Assembly (NCBI GenBank): GCA_964410625.1
Contig: CAYPHY010000012.1
Coordinates: 36,162 to 100,161 of the forward strand
From: CAYPHY01 sp964410625
Lineage (GTDB): Bacteria; Chloroflexota; Anaerolineae; Promineifilales; Promineifilaceae
Direction: 5' to 3'
Length of the DNA stretch: 64,000 nucleotides
Part shown: positions 1-6,996 of the stretch, one piece after another
How the letters are laid out: each line of letters starts with the position of its first letter
Numbering within the stretch: the stretch's first letter is position 1
Made by a program: the position numbers and the translations under genes
Notes under the pieces: model-generated
The model's input: only the letters and a program-made list of their open reading frames with translations
Database searches by the model: none
Told to the model about the DNA's origin: nothing

Positions 1-2
1 GC

Positions 3-134
3 GAAAATCTCGAACCGAGAAAGGTGGAACGCGCCATCTATCTCTCGCGGGACCGCTATTGCTCCGTTGCCGCGACGCTGCGCGGTGTGGCAGAGATTAC
101 CTGTACTTACGAAATCCACCAAAGCTGCCTATAA
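3..134 (+). CDS. OsmC-family peroxiredoxin-like protein, C-terminal fragment
   Basis: The reading frame is open from the window edge to a TAA at 132-134 and encodes about 43 residues. The segment KVERAIYLSRDRYCSV followed by an AEITCTYEI strand matches the end of OsmC/YhfA-type proteins, where the Cys in the YCS motif is the conserved redox cysteine. OsmC proteins reduce organic hydroperoxides, while YhfA-like members are of unknown substrate. The N-terminal two thirds lie outside the window. The next gene starts 4 bp downstream, so the two may be co-transcribed. The assignment rests only on this short but characteristic C-terminus. Confidence 0.75.
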   Translation, partial: ENLEPRKVERAIYLSRDRYCSVAATLRGVAEITCTYEIHQSCL

Positions 135-138
135 TATC

Positions 139-1161
139 GTGAAACGACAATCCCTCTATTTTGCCGCTCCTGGCAAGGTCGAAATTCGCGAAGAGGAGTT
201 GCCGGAGCCAACCACAGGCCAACTGTTGATCAAGACACTCTGCTCGGCCGTCAGCGCAGGAACGGAGCTACTTGTCTATCGCGGTCAACTCGGCCGCGAT
301 GTGGCTGTGGACGAGACAATTGCTGCTTTAGGGGGCCACTTCGATTATCCGCTGAAGTATGGCTATGCGGCCGTCGGCCGCGTGCTTGGCGTTGGGCCAG
401 ATGTGGATGAAGCGTGGCTGGATCGCCTCGTCTTCAGCTTTAATCCCCACGAAACGCATTTTGTCGCCCACCTGGACGATGTATTGCCCATCCCGCCGGA
501 GATGGAGCCGGAAGCAGCCGTCTTTTTGCCCAATATGGAAACGGGCGTCTCCTTCCTGATGGATGGACGGCCGCTGATTGGCGAGCAAGTGGCTGTCTTC
601 GGACAGGGCGTTGTCGGGCTACTGACCACCATTTTACTTGCCCAACTCCCTCTGAGCAGCCTGGTAACATTGGATCATTATCCCCTACGCCGTGAATGGT
701 CGTCACACCTGGGGGCAACCAGCCTTGACCCGTCCCAGCACGACGCGCTAGATGAAGCGCGGCGGTTGCTGCAAAGTGACAGACCTTACAGCGGCGCGGA
801 CCTCGTTTATGAGCTTTCGGGGAATCCACAGGCATTGGACCAGGCGATTGCGCTGGCTGGGTACAACGGCCGCATCGTCGTCGGCTCCTGGTATGGACAA
901 AAGCAAGCAACCTTAGACCTCGGCGGCCGCTTTCACCGCAGCCACATGCGCCTGATCAGCAGCCAGGTCAGCCACATTGCCCCCCAGTGGCTTGGCCGCT
1001 GGAGCAAGCCCCGCCGCCTGGGAGTAGTCTGGGAGATGCTCGGCCGCCACCAACCCCAACGCCTGATCACCCACCACTTCCCCCTCTCACAAGCGGCCGA
1101 GGCCTATCAACTGCTCGACCAACAAGCGGCCGAAGCGTTACAGGTGGTATTGACTTATTAG
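139..1161 (+). CDS. MDR-family (alcohol dehydrogenase-like) NAD(P)-dependent oxidoreductase
   Basis: Start chosen at GTG 139 (340 aa). The open frame reaches an ATG at 67, but those extra 24 codons overlap the OsmC gene and do not look like the fold, which begins at residue 5 (SLYFAAPGKV). An SAGTE motif (39-43) and GYAAVGRV (75-82) are typical of the BchC/theronine-dehydrogenase-like branch of medium-chain reductases. The catalytic-zinc GHE motif is absent, so a zinc-free enzyme is likely. The Rossmann glycine motif GQGVVG lies at 155-160. It is the first gene of a cluster with a pterin-synthase paralog, a glycosyltransferase and two methyltransferases, suggesting reduction of a small-molecule intermediate. 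The substrate is unknown. Confidence 0.85.
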   Translation: MKRQSLYFAAPGKVEIREEELPEPTTGQLLIKTLCSAVSAGTELLVYRGQLGRDVAVDETIAALGGHFDYPLKYGYAAVGRVLGVGPDVDEAWLDRLVFSFNPHETHFVAHLDDVLPIPPEMEPEAAVFLPNMETGVSFLMDGRPLIGEQVAVFGQGVVGLLTTILLAQLPLSSLVTLDHYPLRREWSSHLGATSLDPSQHDALDEARRLLQSDRPYSGADLVYELSGNPQALDQAIALAGYNGRIVVGSWYGQKQATLDLGGRFHRSHMRLISSQVSHIAPQWLGRWSKPRRLGVVWEMLGRHQPQRLITHHFPLSQAAEAYQLLDQQAAEALQVVLTY

Positions 1162-1232
1162 GTATATTGGTATATTCGTGTATTGGTGTATTGATTGCTG
1201 CAATACACGAATATACCACTACACCAATATAC
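1162..1232. repeat. Hairpin repeat between convergent genes (TATTCGTGTATTG family)
   Basis: Perfect 17-bp inverted repeat, arm GGTATATTCGTGTATTG at 1169-1185 and its complement at 1201-1217, with a 15-nt loop. An outer pair GTATATTGGT/ACCAATATAC (1162-1171, 1223-1232) extends it. It starts directly after the stop of the upstream gene and ends 7 bp before the stop of the convergent one, so it could act as a bidirectional terminator or mRNA-end protector. There is no clear U-tract. Confidence 0.85.
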
Positions 1233-1238
1233 AAAAAC

Positions 1239-2219
1239 TCAACCCCCTAACTCATCCGCTGCGTAGCTGCGGTAAAGCCAGTTAGGTCTTTTGTCTTTGG
1301 CTGGCCGTGTGTTGCGGGCGCGGAGGAAGATATACTGGCCGAGATCGTGCTTCCGCTGCTGCAAAAGATGGCTAAATGTCTCCGGATCAGCGAAGAGGTG
1401 GGTCATGTTGGCATGGACATCTGAGGTGAAGATCAGCTCAATATCGAAGCCGAGATAGTCGAGTAGCTTCTGTAGCTCATCGCGGGTGTATTCCCGGTTG
1501 TGGCGGCCGTATGGCCCATAGCCAGAGTAGGGATCATAAAGATTATATCCACCAATCATCCGCGCCACATTTTCCAGCCGGTTAACATTTGGTGTGGTCA
1601 GGATCAGGACCCCGTTGGGCTTCAACACCCGCTTGATCTCGCGGATGGCTCGCACGGGGTCATTGGTGAAGTGTTCCAACACCTCACAGAGCAAGACCAC
1701 ATCATAGTGCGTATCGGGAACCGGTATTTCCTCTTCCTCCACATTGACATTACGGAACTCAAAATCAACCCGTTCATGGCTGCTGAATACCGCCTCGCTT
1801 GCCTGTTGACCAAATGATGGGCCGAAATAGTTGATCAGGTCCATCTCGTAGTTGCGGAAGCGGCGCAGCAGCAGTGTGGCATAGTATGGCCCGGCCCCGA
1901 TCTCAAGGAGACGGCCGTTTCCTGGTGGCACAATCTGCAAGGTGTAAAGAAAGCGGCGAAACGCCTCCCGCAAGTAAGCGGCTAACTCTTCTGGACGGCC
2001 GCCATGCTCGTGGCGAAAGTCGGCTAAATAGGCCATCAGGCTTTGTTCGGTTTCCCCAGGTGGCAAAGCCAGCTCATGTTGCAGATAAGATTCATAGCGA
2101 AAGCGCGATGCTCGTCGTACTTTGATCTGATAACCCAGCCAGATGCGCCACCGTTCAGGGATAAGCCGTTTTAATCTGCCTGGTGCTTTTCGTTCGAGTA
2201 GCAAGTAGAGTTGTTGCAT
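1239..2219 (-). CDS. Class I SAM-dependent methyltransferase (Methyltransf_11 type)
   Basis: 326 aa. Motif I LLEIGAGP at 104-111 binds SAM. The acidic post-motif region DTHYDVVLLCEVLEHF (170-185) and the RVLKPNGVLILTTPN strand that follows are typical of Methyltransf_11/23 domains. An N-terminal stretch of about 100 residues of basic helices precedes the domain. The start ATG at 2219 has GGAGG a few bases upstream, and a sigma70-like promoter precedes it. It is convergent with the MDR gene and divergent from the PTPS-like gene. The substrate is not evident. The cluster context suggests modification of a pterin- or sugar-derived metabolite, but the acceptor could equally be a glycan. Confidence 0.85.
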   Translation of the reverse strand: MQQLYLLLERKAPGRLKRLIPERWRIWLGYQIKVRRASRFRYESYLQHELALPPGETEQSLMAYLADFRHEHGGRPEELAAYLREAFRRFLYTLQIVPPGNGRLLEIGAGPYYATLLLRRFRNYEMDLINYFGPSFGQQASEAVFSSHERVDFEFRNVNVEEEEIPVPDTHYDVVLLCEVLEHFTNDPVRAIREIKRVLKPNGVLILTTPNVNRLENVARMIGGYNLYDPYSGYGPYGRHNREYTRDELQKLLDYLGFDIELIFTSDVHANMTHLFADPETFSHLLQQRKHDLGQYIFLRARNTRPAKDKRPNWLYRSYAADELGG

Positions 2220-2242
2220 GATCCTCCGTGTATCGTGTGGCG

Positions 2243-2271
2243 AGTATAAAGTGTAGCCCCGTCACGGGCAA
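2243..2271 (-). promoter_or_regulatory. Sigma70-like promoter for the methyltransferase gene
   Basis: Read on the minus strand: TTGCCC (2271-2266), a 17-nt spacer, then TATACT (2248-2243). Transcription would start near 2236, just upstream of the GGAGG ribosome site and the ATG at 2219. Spacing is ideal and both boxes match four to five of six consensus bases. Not verified experimentally. Confidence 0.45.
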
Positions 2272-2417
2272 ACCTGTGCGCCGGAAAGGTGAAAAATCTA
2301 TACAAACCGGTATCATCGGTGAACTAAAGTTGGAGGCAGAGGACAGGCAGCCGTTCACAAGCTACGTCACAAATGACGGCCGACTATCCATTGCCCACTA
2401 CTTCACAAGGAGACCCT

Positions 2418-2795
2418 ATGTATACCGTTGCTGTCCGGCGTAACTTTGTCGCCCAACATTACCTCATCGGCGGAGATTGGGGTACGGAAAATGAGTGGCA
2501 CTCGCACCACTACCAGGTCGAGGTACAACTGGCAGGTGAAACGCTCGACCAACATGGTTATCTGGTAGACATTGTGGATATTGAAGCGAACCTGGATGCC
2601 CTGGTTGCTACTTATCGCGACAAAACGCTCAATGACCTGCCCGAGTTTGCTGGATTAAACCCTAGCATTGAACATTTCTCGCGCATCTTTTGCCAGGCGA
2701 TGAACGGCCGTATCCATGCCCCCAACATCAGCGCGATCACCGTCCAGATGTGGGAGAATGATATTGCCTGGGCTAGTTTTAGGTTGGAACGCTGA
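2418..2795 (+). CDS. 6-pyruvoyl/6-carboxy-tetrahydropterin synthase paralog (QueD/PTPS family), atypical active site
   Basis: Start at ATG 2418, placed by an AGGAG seven bases upstream (125 aa), not the longer open frame from 2373. The T-fold signature is clear: zinc ligands H14 (FVAQH), H28 and H30 (WHSHHY), the DIVDIEANL segment, the LNDLPEF/NPSIEHF segment and a terminal Glu in QMWENDIAW. The catalytic Cys of the CxxxHGH motif is replaced by Glu24, as described for PTPS-III proteins that cleave dihydroneopterin triphosphate in folate synthesis. The partner catalytic His of the usual DHxxLN motif is Lys (RDKTLN). Queuosine-pathway QueD activity is therefore unlikely. The linked glycosyltransferase suggests a glycosylated pterin-like product, which is inference. 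Confidence 0.85.
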   Translation: MYTVAVRRNFVAQHYLIGGDWGTENEWHSHHYQVEVQLAGETLDQHGYLVDIVDIEANLDALVATYRDKTLNDLPEFAGLNPSIEHFSRIFCQAMNGRIHAPNISAITVQMWENDIAWASFRLER

Positions 2796-2902
2796 TTGAC
2801 GCAGATGGGCAATAAGAATTGCACGCAGATTTTCGCTGATTTTTATCAGCCTGAATTATCTGCGTGAATCTGCGTAACATCAGCGTATATCTGCGTTCCG
2901 CT
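2796..2902. repeat. Dispersed CTGCGTxATCTGCGT-type repeat
   Basis: Stuttering copies of ACGCAGAT, GCTGAT and ATCTGCGT fill the whole spacer from the PTPS-like stop codon to the glycosyltransferase start. The 33 bp at 2798-2830 recur inverted at 39528-39560 with one mismatch, showing a mobile or copied element rather than chance. Related tracts lie at 18571, 28246, 56377, 62739 and 63871. Confidence 0.85.
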
Positions 2903-2910
2903 TTTGCACC

Positions 2911-4002
2911 ATGAACTATGGGTTGGTCATTTACGACAGTTTGGAGACGGTTTCGGGAGGATATTTGTATGATCGCAAGCTGGTGGAGCATTTGCGGCAG
3001 CAAGGGGAGCAAGTAGAGATTATCTCCTTGCCCTGGCGCAACTACGGCCGCCATCTGCTCGACAACTTCTCGGCCGATCTCTATCAGCGGCTAAAAGAGG
3101 GAAAGTACGATGTGCTGTTGCAAGATGAGCTAAACCATCCATCCCTATTTTGGTTAAACGGCCGCCTACGCCCTCGCCCTTACCCAATCATCAGCATCAT
3201 CCATCATTTGCGCTGTAGTGAGCGGCGGCCGTCGTGGCAAAACCAGCTCTACCGTTGGGTCGAGCGACGCTATTTACGCTCGGTAGATGGCTTCATCTTC
3301 AACAGCGCAACCACGCAACAGGCGGTGGAACAGTTGGCAGGAGGGGGGCGGCCGTCTGTCGTTGCCCACCCTGCCGGAGATCGCTTTGGGCAGCAGATGA
3401 CGGAAGCGGCCGTGCGCCAACGCGCCAACCAACCCGGCCCATTACGGCTGCTCTTTGTCGGCAACCTCATCCCCCGCAAAGGTTTAGAGGTGGTGCTGCG
3501 GGCGGTGGCCTTGCTACCGGTCGATAGCTGGCGATTGGATGTTGTGGGTAATCTGTCGGCCGACGACGCTTACACCACATACATTCAACAGTTGATTCAG
3601 CAATTCGCTTTCGGGAACCAGGTTGTTTTGCATGGCTTATTGGACGATCAAGCATTAGGCAAGCTGCTGCAAACGAGCCATCTGTTGGTCGTCCCGTCGA
3701 GCTATGAAGGGTTTGGCATCGTCTATTTAGAAGGCATGGGCTTTGGCCTTCCGGCAATCGCAACCACAGCGGGGGCGGCAAGCGAGATCATCAGCGACGG
3801 CCGTAATGGCTTCCTCATCGCTGAAGGAGCCGCGCAAACGTTGGCGCAACGGCTGGCGTTACTTAGCGATGATCGCCAACGATTAGCACAAATGGGGACG
3901 GCCGCGCTGCAACGGTATCAGACGCATCCTACATGGGAGCAGAGCATGGTAAACATCCATCGCTTCTTAAGTAACCCGGTTTGGCAAACGGGTAACAAAT
4001 GA
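2911..4002 (+). CDS. Glycosyltransferase family 4 (GT-B fold)
   Basis: 363 aa, two Rossmann-like halves. The N-terminal half opens with YGLVIYDSLETVSGGYLYD, a typical acceptor-side glycine loop. The C-terminal donor half begins LRLLFVGNLIPRKGLEVVL (178-196) and carries the E-x7-E motif at E266/E274 (SYEGFGIVYLEGM). It transfers a sugar from a nucleotide donor to an unknown acceptor. It lies 115 bp after the PTPS-like gene and ends one base before the next methyltransferase ATG, so those two are tightly coupled. In this cluster the acceptor may be a pterin or related heterocycle, in analogy with cyanobacterial pteridine glycosylation. A glycan acceptor remains possible. Confidence 0.85.
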   Translation: MNYGLVIYDSLETVSGGYLYDRKLVEHLRQQGEQVEIISLPWRNYGRHLLDNFSADLYQRLKEGKYDVLLQDELNHPSLFWLNGRLRPRPYPIISIIHHLRCSERRPSWQNQLYRWVERRYLRSVDGFIFNSATTQQAVEQLAGGGRPSVVAHPAGDRFGQQMTEAAVRQRANQPGPLRLLFVGNLIPRKGLEVVLRAVALLPVDSWRLDVVGNLSADDAYTTYIQQLIQQFAFGNQVVLHGLLDDQALGKLLQTSHLLVVPSSYEGFGIVYLEGMGFGLPAIATTAGAASEIISDGRNGFLIAEGAAQTLAQRLALLSDDRQRLAQMGTAALQRYQTHPTWEQSMVNIHRFLSNPVWQTGNK

Positions 4003-4003
4003 T

Positions 4004-4945
4004 ATGAATCCTTTTACTCGTTACCTGGCAGCCAAAAAAACCGTTGATGATCGCGCCTTAAATGAACAGGTGTGGCAGGCGATGGTAACGGCTGTGCGTG
4101 ATCGTGCTGCGGTATTCGGCCGTCCGTTGCGCGTGCTAGAACTTGGTGCGGGCATTGGCACCATGGCCGAACGCTGGCGGGAGCGGCAGGTGTTGGCAAG
4201 TGTGGAATATACGCTGCTGGATGCGGAAGAAGAGAATATTAAAGAAGCGACTCGGAGACTGGGAGATTGGGAGATTGGAGATTGGAGATTGGAGGCGGTG
4301 GATGTGTTGGCGTTTGCGCGGCGGGAACGCGGCCACCAAACCTGGGACCTATTGATCGCCCATGCCTTTCTCGATCTGCTTGACGTCCCACAAGCGTTGC
4401 CGTTGTTCTTTGAGCTGCTTGAAGCAGGCGGGCTGTTTTATTTCACGATCAACTTTGACGGCGAGACGATCCTTGAACCGACCATTGAACCAGCGTTCGA
4501 TGAATTCATCATGCAGCTGTATCACCAGACGATGGATGAGCGTGTGATGGACGGGCAGCCATCGGGTGACAGCCGCACCGGGCGGCATTTGTTCCGGCAT
4601 ATAACGGCCGCCGGAGGGCAAATTCTCGCCGCCGGTAGCTCGGACTGGGTCGTTTACGCGCAAAACGGAAAGTATACGGCCGATGAAGCCTATTTCCTCC
4701 ACTTTATTATCGAGACGATCAAAGGCGCATTAGCCGGTCATCCACTGCTGGATGACCGGCGATTTGCGGAATGGATTAACCAGCGCCAACAACAAGTGAT
4801 GGATGGGACCCTGGTTTACATCGCCCATCAACTAGACTTTTTCGGCCGATACCAACAGCGCGTCAAGCCTCTGAGCGATCCGTTAGCAGCAGGGCGATCA
4901 GTGCCAATTCAATCGCCTTCGTCACCAGACCCAGCGCATTGGTGA
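4004..4945 (+). CDS. SAM-dependent methyltransferase with in-frame repeat insertion
   Basis: 313 aa. SAM-binding motif VLELGAGIGTMAERW lies at 44-58, followed by an acidic turn LLDAEEENI. Residues 83-97 (RRLGDWEIGDWRLE) are encoded by a GGAGATTGG tandem repeat, an unusual intragenic copy of a repeat family that is otherwise mostly intergenic here. The remainder (EAVDVLAFAR, the DLLIAHAFLDLL segment, and LFYFTINFDGETI) continues the Rossmann fold. The last 27 codons overlap the 3' end of the convergent membrane-protein gene by 83 bp, so the C-terminal tail SDPLAAGRSVPIQ is probably not conserved. It is coupled to the upstream glycosyltransferase. Confidence 0.8.
   Translation: MNPFTRYLAAKKTVDDRALNEQVWQAMVTAVRDRAAVFGRPLRVLELGAGIGTMAERWRERQVLASVEYTLLDAEEENIKEATRRLGDWEIGDWRLEAVDVLAFARRERGHQTWDLLIAHAFLDLLDVPQALPLFFELLEAGGLFYFTINFDGETILEPTIEPAFDEFIMQLYHQTMDERVMDGQPSGDSRTGRHLFRHITAAGGQILAAGSSDWVVYAQNGKYTADEAYFLHFIIETIKGALAGHPLLDDRRFAEWINQRQQQVMDGTLVYIAHQLDFFGRYQQRVKPLSDPLAAGRSVPIQSPSSPDPAHW
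4252..4294. repeat. Intragenic GGAGATTGG tandem repeat
   Basis: About six staggered copies of a 7-8 bp unit (GGAGATT/GGGAGATT) inside the methyltransferase gene, preserving its frame. Same family as tracts at 22396, 24270, 35467, 43093, 50981 and 54990. Confidence 0.85.
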
Positions 4946-5207
4946 ACGGATGGGAATCCAGGAAAAAGTAAAGGATGAACGTGACCGCGGTGTAGGCGAT
5001 CAACGCCCAACGTATTAGCGAACGCATTCCGGCAAACTGCGGGATAAAGTAGAGGGCGGCGGTCAGCGCCAGAAAGCCTAAGCCATTCAGGATGGGAAGC
5101 GGTTGAGGCTCACCAAACATGAAGCCCAACACAACCAGGTGGACAAAGCTCGTGATAACCGCTAAGAGAACGATCAAATAGCGGCGCGTATTCAACGTTG
5201 TACTCAT
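4863..5207 (-). CDS. Small four-helix membrane protein, paralog 1
   Basis: 114 aa with four predicted transmembrane helices: VLLAVITSFVHLVVLGF, LNGLGFLALTAALYF, LIRWALIAYTAVTFILYF and LVTKAIELALIALLL. No catalytic motif is visible. It is about 60 percent identical along its length to the next gene (5513-5860), so the pair arose by tandem duplication. The ATG at 5207 follows GGAGAGAAAGATA. The 3' end overlaps the convergent methyltransferase gene. This looks like an uncharacterised small membrane family found in Chloroflexota and haloarchaea-type DUF families. Function unknown. Confidence 0.8.
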   Translation of the reverse strand: MSTTLNTRRYLIVLLAVITSFVHLVVLGFMFGEPQPLPILNGLGFLALTAALYFIPQFAGMRSLIRWALIAYTAVTFILYFFLDSHPFTNALGLVTKAIELALIALLLTDRSEA

Positions 5208-5431
5208 TATCTTTCTCTCCTATCTACCAGTCATACAACTCATACAACCAGGCGAATAAGTCGCTGGTTAACCCTCATTGCGCCGTTCGTTATCGGACGG
5301 GTATGCAAGCAACTACCAGGCGAACTGCGGCGGATGCAGGCAGCAGGTAACGGCCGCACACCACCGAACCGTGACAAACGGTGAAAAACTATTTTATTGA
5401 GACGAACAGCGGAGATGTTGCCGAGACAGTC

Positions 5432-5464
5432 GCCGGTTAATCAGTCAGTCTGTTGCTAACCGGC
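5432..5464. other. Hairpin in 304-bp spacer between tandem paralogs
   Basis: Arms GCCGGTTA (5432-5439) and TAACCGGC (5457-5464) enclose a 17-nt loop. The spacer 5208-5512 holds no ORF that I can support. It also has a weaker CACCG/CGGTG pair near 5367-5388. No U-tract follows on the minus strand, so it is not a classical terminator. Confidence 0.5.
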
Positions 5465-5512
5465 GCATGGTGGAGTGGATTGACCGGCAACACCGAAAAC
5501 GAAATATGCTCT

Positions 5513-5860
5513 TTATGCCTCTGCTGGATTGTCCATGAACAGGAGAATGATTAACAGTAGCTCGATGACTTTTGTCACCATTCCTAACGGCCCCCAGACT
5601 TCGGGCCAGTTCATTACAAAATAGGCGATCAGCGTAATCGCTGTATAGGCGATTAACACCCAGCGAATCAGTCCACGACTTCCAGCCAGTTGAGGGATGA
5701 AGTAAAGCGCGGCAATCAATGCCAGGTAACCAAGACCATTGAGGATAAAGAGGGGTTGTGTGCCACCCACTAAAAAGCCCAATACAATCAGGTGGATTAA
5801 TCCCGTTGCAACTGCCAATAAGATGATAAGATAGCGGCGAGAATTTAACGATGCACTCAT
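5513..5860 (-). CDS. Small four-helix membrane protein, paralog 2
   Basis: 115 aa from ATG 5860 (MSASLNSRRYLI), which aligns exactly with the start of paralog 1 (MSTTLNTRRYLI). The longer open frame to 5908 adds 16 unaligned residues and is rejected. AGGAG lies 9-13 bp upstream of this ATG. Helices match paralog 1: LLAVATGLIHLIVLGFL, ILNGLGYLALIAALYF, RWVLIAYTAITLIAYFV and MVTKVIELLLIILLF. No known domain or catalytic residues are visible. The strongest identity lies in the ILNGLG and AALYFIPQ blocks. Confidence 0.8.
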   Translation of the reverse strand: MSASLNSRRYLIILLAVATGLIHLIVLGFLVGGTQPLFILNGLGYLALIAALYFIPQLAGSRGLIRWVLIAYTAITLIAYFVMNWPEVWGPLGMVTKVIELLLIILLFMDNPAEA

Positions 5861-5937
5861 GACTCCTGTTTCTCCTTTTTCATTATGGGGAACAATAAAC
5901 AACGACAATCAACGACAAACAACGAATATCTGACCGG

Positions 5938-6966
5938 TCAATCCACTTGCTCTACTGTAAATCCTTTTGGTTTGCCTCGCAAGTGGTAACCGGCGAGTGT
6001 GATGCCCACGGCCGTCAAGAGCGAATCACGGCCGCGAATCAATAAACCGGCGCTGAGACCAACGGCCGGATCAAGCCCCAACAGCCGGAAAGCGACCACC
6101 TGACTCGTTTCCAACGCCCCCAGTCCGGCGGGAAGCAGCAACAAGTTGGCGACATGGGCGGCCGTGATCGCCGTCACCAATTGCGGCACGGTCAGCGGGA
6201 TACCCAGAAAGGCTACCATCAGCCAAAATTCTGCCAGAATCAGCAGCCATCCAACTAGCGAAACGAGGATAGCCAGCAACAACATCCCCGGCGCATCGTG
6301 ATAGAAGCAGCCCGCCTGGTTTTCGGCCGTGCGTAGCGTCGTCACTGCTTGCTGCAAGCGTATCTGCCAGGCTGGGCGGCGCTGACCCACCGGCAGCGAG
6401 GCCATTTTGCCGACCAATGTGCTAATGGGATAACGGCCGCTGCTGGTTACCAGGAGATAGCCAACCGGCAAACAGGCAATGGTGCCCAGCAAGACGGCCG
6501 CTTGCTCTCCGCTGCCTATCGGCAACAGTCGCCAGCGCACCACAGCCAATACACCCACCGTCAGAAAGACAAAGCTGACAATCACTTCTAATAGCTTATC
6601 CAGCGTCATCGCCGCAATAGCCGTTGGGCGCGGCACGCCGTGGTTGCGCTCGACCAGCAACACTTGCAGCGGTTCACCACCAAAGTGTGGCCCTGGGGTG
6701 ATATAGCTAACGGCAAAGGCGGCCAGCCGGTAGTTGAGCAATGGGAAAAAGGGAACAGCGTACCCCTGACCGCGCAATAGCAGCCACCAACGGCCGTTCA
6801 GCGCCAGCAACACCAGCCCATTCGCCAACACCAACGCTCCGATCTCCCAACCCTCTAAGCGCTGGATGGTCAACAACGCTTCACGCAGCGAGACGGTGCG
6901 GACAACCCACAGTATGAGAACGGCCACCACGACCCAGGACAGAATATTCAGCAAGCGACGTTTCAT
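5938..6966 (-). CDS. LPG_synthase_TM (UPF0104/AglD-like) flippase-domain membrane protein
   Basis: 342 aa, about eight transmembrane helices and no soluble domain. The family signature is clear: RLAAFAVSYITPGPHFGGEPLQ (80-101) followed by TLDKLLEV (121-128), as in the membrane half of MprF and in stand-alone PF03706 proteins. A second conserved stretch LLLPAGLGALETSQVVAF lies near residue 280. The MprF membrane domain flips aminoacyl-lipids. Stand-alone members are thought to move lipid-linked substrates across the membrane. The gene lies 30 bp downstream of a CDP-alcohol phosphotransferase gene on the same strand, so the pair may make and translocate a phospholipid headgroup product. Confidence 0.85.
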   Translation of the reverse strand: MKRRLLNILSWVVVAVLILWVVRTVSLREALLTIQRLEGWEIGALVLANGLVLLALNGRWWLLLRGQGYAVPFFPLLNYRLAAFAVSYITPGPHFGGEPLQVLLVERNHGVPRPTAIAAMTLDKLLEVIVSFVFLTVGVLAVVRWRLLPIGSGEQAAVLLGTIACLPVGYLLVTSSGRYPISTLVGKMASLPVGQRRPAWQIRLQQAVTTLRTAENQAGCFYHDAPGMLLLAILVSLVGWLLILAEFWLMVAFLGIPLTVPQLVTAITAAHVANLLLLPAGLGALETSQVVAFRLLGLDPAVGLSAGLLIRGRDSLLTAVGITLAGYHLRGKPKGFTVEQVD

Positions 6967-6996
6967 AAGCAGTAGAGATAATCAGCCAATCTACAT

